Assembly (NCBI RefSeq): GCF_008080435.1
Contig: NZ_VRKN01000006.1
Location: 62,001-126,000 of the forward strand
Length of the DNA: 64,000 bases
From: Enterobacter asburiae
Lineage (GTDB): Bacteria; Pseudomonadota; Gammaproteobacteria; Enterobacterales; Enterobacteriaceae
Reading direction: 5' to 3'
The notes under the pieces are model-generated. The model saw only the letters and a program-made list of their open reading frames with translations. It was not told the origin of the DNA and did not search any database. Shown here in pieces: positions 61,008 through 64,000 of the stretch; position 1 is the stretch's first letter, and every line of letters starts with the position of its first letter. The position numbers and the translations under genes were made by a program.

Positions 61008-62264
61008 TTAAAACTCTTTTCGCAACCAGTTGTTCAGTCGTTTGACCCACGACCCCACTGAGACGCGTTTTTCCACTTCTGCTTCACCACTGAGATGAGA
61101 TTCCTTCCCGTAGTGGAGCAGGCCCACAGCCGTTGAATAATACGGCTCCTGAGCATAATCCGTTAAACCGGTGATATTCAGCGGCGCACCAATACGCACC
61201 TGCGTATGGAACACGCGCTGAGCACAGGCCGCAAGACCTTCAATTTGCGCTGCACCGCCGGTTAATACAATCCCCGCCGCAAGATGATGTTTAACGCCCT
61301 GCTGACGAAGCTGTTCCTGTAACTGTAAAATCTCTTCGTTGACCAGGTTGAGCAGCTCGGTATAGCGCGGCTCAATCACCTCTGCCAACGTCTGGCGCTG
61401 CAGGCTACGCGGTGGACGACCACCGACGCTCGGCACTTCAACGCTCTCATCTTTGCCAACGATAGACCCCAGCGCACAGCCGTGGCGCACTTTAATCGCT
61501 TCTGCATCGCTCGGCGGCGTACCAAAAGCGTAAGCAATATCGCTGGTCACAACGTTCCCGGCATAAGGGATCACTTTGGTGTGGCGCAGCGCACCGCCGG
61601 TATACACGGCGATGTCCATTGTACCACCACCAATATCGACCACACAGACACCCAGTTCACGTTCATCTTCGGTCAGCACGGAATAACTTGCCGCCAGACC
61701 GGCGAAAATAAGTTGGTCAACTTTCAGGCCACAACGTTCAACGGCTTTTACAATGTTCTTCGCCATATCGTTGTGACATGTGATCAGGTGCACTTTTGCC
61801 TGCATACGTACACCAGAAAGACCGACCGGGTTCTTGATCCCTTCCTGGTAGTCAATCGCATATTCCTGCGGGATGACATGCAGCACGCGATGTTCGTCGC
61901 GGACACGCACGGATTTCGCCGTGTGCACTACGTTTTCAACGTCTTCCTGCGTCACTTCTTCTTCGGAAATCGGCACCATACCGATTTCGTTCTGGCAGCT
62001 AATGTGCTTACCAGAAAGGGCCAGATAGACAGAAGAAATCTGGCAATCTGCCATTAATTCAGCCTGATCGATGGCGCGCTGAACGCATTTCACCACCGAT
62101 TCAAGATCGTTTACCCCACCTTTATCCATACCACGGGACGGGCAACTGCCTACGCCAATGATATTGACCATACCGTCGGGCAGAACTTCCCCTACTAAAG
62201 CGGCAACCTTCGCGGTGCCAATCTCCAGTCCAACTACCAGTTTTCTGTCCGTCGCCTTGATCAT
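61008..62264 (-). CDS. ftsA: Cell division protein FtsA
   Basis: Actin-like ATPase that tethers FtsZ to the membrane. The 418-residue protein has ATPase motifs [15 protein letters not shown] and [13 protein letters not shown], the 1C domain between them, and the C-terminal amphipathic helix [17 protein letters not shown]. coli has 420 residues. Overlaps the ftsQ stop by 4 bp. Confidence 0.97.
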   Translation of the reverse strand: MIKATDRKLVVGLEIGTAKVAALVGEVLPDGMVNIIGVGSCPSRGMDKGGVNDLESVVKCVQRAIDQAELMADCQISSVYLALSGKHISCQNEIGMVPISEEEVTQEDVENVVHTAKSVRVRDEHRVLHVIPQEYAIDYQEGIKNPVGLSGVRMQAKVHLITCHNDMAKNIVKAVERCGLKVDQLIFAGLAASYSVLTEDERELGVCVVDIGGGTMDIAVYTGGALRHTKVIPYAGNVVTSDIAYAFGTPPSDAEAIKVRHGCALGSIVGKDESVEVPSVGGRPPRSLQRQTLAEVIEPRYTELLNLVNEEILQLQEQLRQQGVKHHLAAGIVLTGGAAQIEGLAACAQRVFHTQVRIGAPLNITGLTDYAQEPYYSTAVGLLHYGKESHLSGEAEVEKRVSVGSWVKRLNNWLRKEF

Positions 62265-63103
62265 TGTTGTTCTGCCTGTACCTGTGCCTGATTCTGTTGC
62301 TGATTAGGTTCCTCGACCGGAGCCGGTACCCAACCGACTGCTGCGCCTGAGTCATAGCGCAAATCAACGTAGCTTATCCGTTTGCCGTCAGTCTGTGCCT
62401 GCTGCTGTAAAACCGGGTAAAGTTCGACAAACCGCGCCAGACGCTTCATTGTGTCCCCGCGTCCCAGGTTGAGCTTAATGCCGTTCGTTAACGTCAACTG
62501 CCAGGAACGGCGCGCCGTCATTGCAGCATCTTTTAACGTAAACCTGTCCTTCGCCAGCACCTGACCCATTTCGCGAAAACCCTGTAACACTTCGTTTTCA
62601 CTGCCTTCAGGGCCATACAACATCGGTAAATTTTGCTTGTTGACACGATCGGCTGGGACGCTGAAGGAATTTCCGTCTACGTCAACCATGTGCTGATCAT
62701 TCCAACGCGCAATGGGCACATATTCAACCAGATGAATCTTCAATTCATCAGGCCATTGCTTTCTTACGCTCGCCTGTTTTATCCATGGCAGACGTTCTAT
62801 CTGACTCTGGATAATATTGACGTCCTGCGTCATAAAGGTGCCAGGCGAGCCCAGCGCCAGAATTGACTGGCGAATATCGTCGTTACGCGTGTAGTGACGC
62901 TCACCGGTGACCACCAGCTTAGAAAGTGGCAACCGCTGCGCATCTTCCATCCAGCCCAGGACCATCCAGCCGCTGATAAACACGGTGCACAGCACCCCGA
63001 GCAGGAAAATGATGCCTGCAAGACGCGTTCCATTACTGCGGCGTGAAGAGGCGTATTCTTCCTCGTCATCGCGGTTGCGCGTGTTCAATGCAGCCTGAGA
63101 CAT
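62261..63103 (-). CDS. ftsQ: Cell division protein FtsQ
   Basis: Bitopic membrane protein that recruits FtsB and FtsL to the divisome. The 280-residue protein has a cytoplasmic N-terminus (about 28 residues), one membrane segment ([20 protein letters not shown]), the POTRA domain starting [16 protein letters not shown], and a beta domain. The C-terminus is Gln-rich ([13 protein letters not shown]) and makes it four residues longer than in E. coli. It starts 1 bp after the ddlB stop. Confidence 0.96.
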   Translation of the reverse strand: MSQAALNTRNRDDEEEYASSRRSNGTRLAGIIFLLGVLCTVFISGWMVLGWMEDAQRLPLSKLVVTGERHYTRNDDIRQSILALGSPGTFMTQDVNIIQSQIERLPWIKQASVRKQWPDELKIHLVEYVPIARWNDQHMVDVDGNSFSVPADRVNKQNLPMLYGPEGSENEVLQGFREMGQVLAKDRFTLKDAAMTARRSWQLTLTNGIKLNLGRGDTMKRLARFVELYPVLQQQAQTDGKRISYVDLRYDSGAAVGWVPAPVEEPNQQQNQAQVQAEQQ

Positions 63104-63104
63104 A

Positions 63105-64000
63105 TCAGCCCGCCTGGTCCAGAATGCGTACGACTAACTGCGAGAAACTCATCCCCGCCTGACGCGCGGCCATCGGCACAAGGCTGTGGCTGGTCATTCC
63201 CGGAGAGGTATTCACTTCCAGCAGATAAAATTGTCCATCACTGTCCTGCATCACGTCGATGCGTCCCCAGCCGCGGCAACCCAGAACATGCCAGGCTTTA
63301 AGCACCAGGGACTGTAAATCTGCTTCACGCTCAGCTTCAAGACCACAAGGGCAGAAATATTGCGTCTCATCAGAGAGATACTTCGCCTCATAATCATAGA
63401 AGGTTCCGGCCGGTTGGATACGGATTGACGGTAAAATTTCTTCGCCAAGCATCGCGACGGTAAATTCCGGCCCGCTGAGCCATTTTTCAATCAGAACGTC
63501 TTCATCATGTTGAAATGCCAGTGCTAACGCGGACGAAAGATCTTCAGCTTTGTCTACTTTGGACATTCCCACGCTGGAGCCTTCCCGGCTGGGCTTTACA
63601 ATAACCGGTAAGCCCAGTTCAGCAATGCGCGTATTAACGCTATCCGGCAGGCCCAATTCAAATTCGCGACGCGTCAGTGCCACCCACGGCGCAACCGGTA
63701 ACCCCGCGCCCTGCCACAGAAGTTTGCTGCGCAGTTTATCCATAGAGATAGCGGAGGCCATCACGCCGCTGCCGGTGTACGGCATGTCGATCAGATCCAG
63801 GAGGCCCTGCAGGGTGCCGTCTTCACCGCCACGACCATGCAAAGCGATAAAGACTTTATCGAAGCCCATGGCTTTTAATTGCGTCACGTCGACCTCTTTT
63901 GGGTCGACCAGGTGCGCATTGACACCACCCTCACGCAGGCCCGCCAGTACAGCCGCGCCAGAATTCAGGGAAACCTCGCGCTCGGCGGAGGTGCCGCCAG
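63105..64000 (-). CDS. ddlB: D-alanine-D-alanine ligase B (5' end outside window)
   Basis: ATP-grasp enzyme that makes D-Ala-D-Ala for peptidoglycan. The reading frame is open to the right edge, where it reads [14 protein letters not shown]; compared with E. coli about nine N-terminal residues are missing. Motifs are [31 protein letters not shown] (ATP loop), RIDVM and [13 protein letters not shown] (metal ligands). An internal ATG at 63887 is not the real start. Confidence 0.95.
   Translation of the reverse strand, partial: GGTSAEREVSLNSGAAVLAGLREGGVNAHLVDPKEVDVTQLKAMGFDKVFIALHGRGGEDGTLQGLLDLIDMPYTGSGVMASAISMDKLRSKLLWQGAGLPVAPWVALTRREFELGLPDSVNTRIAELGLPVIVKPSREGSSVGMSKVDKAEDLSSALALAFQHDEDVLIEKWLSGPEFTVAMLGEEILPSIRIQPAGTFYDYEAKYLSDETQYFCPCGLEAEREADLQSLVLKAWHVLGCRGWGRIDVMQDSDGQFYLLEVNTSPGMTSHSLVPMAARQAGMSFSQLVVRILDQAG

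Noticed and set aside
63105..63887. ddlB starting at the internal ATG 63887
   Set aside because: The frame stays open to the window edge and reads conserved DdlB residues before that ATG.

Overview
The window is a gammaproteobacterial chromosome segment whose gene content and order match the 2-4 min region of Escherichia coli, read in the opposite direction: from hrpB at the left edge, through pcnB-folK-panBCD, can-hpt-gcd-cueO, speED, acnB, the pyruvate dehydrogenase operon, ampDE-nadC and the type IV pilus genes, to secA-secM-lpxC-ftsZAQ-ddlB at the right edge. Protein lengths agree with E. coli almost gene for gene, but the sequences differ and there are accessory genes that K-12 lacks. 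This suggests Enterobacter or a close relative within Enterobacteriaceae. That assignment is inference from recalled sequences, not from a database search. I saw no rRNA, tRNA, CRISPR array, insertion sequence or prophage.

Layout. 1-9.4 kb: RNA helicase hrpB (partial), thpR-sfsA-dksA-gluQ-pcnB-folK (RNA and tRNA modification, the stringent-response cofactor, polyadenylation, folate) and panB-panC-panD (pantothenate). 9.4-16.8 kb: an AT-rich control region and a seven-gene chaperone-usher fimbrial operon of the Yad/HtrE type, inserted between panD and yadE. 16.8-28.7 kb: yadE, yadI, yadHG (ABC transporter), can, hpt, gcd, cueO with a CueR-type promoter, yacC, speE-speD and yacL. speE carries a 4-bp tandem duplication that breaks the reading frame. 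28.8-41.9 kb: acnB; a gene-poor stretch with two candidate tiny genes and terminators; a secreted DUF3300-DUF2950 pair; lpd-aceF-aceE-pdhR.

41.9-64 kb: aroP divergent from pdhR; an accessory sugar transporter plus family 43 glycosidase pair; ampE-ampD; nadC; ppdD-hofB-hofC (type IV pilin, ATPase, inner-membrane platform); guaC; coaE-zapD-yacG; mutT; secA-secM; lpxC; ftsZ-ftsA-ftsQ-ddlB (cell division and wall cluster, running off the right edge).

Most of the window is conserved core. The points worth a second look are the speE frameshift, the 31.6-32.2 kb small-gene region, the fimbrial and glycoside inserts, a 23-bp hairpin between pdhR and aceE, the AUU start of pcnB, and several clear operators (CueR, CRP, PdhR).
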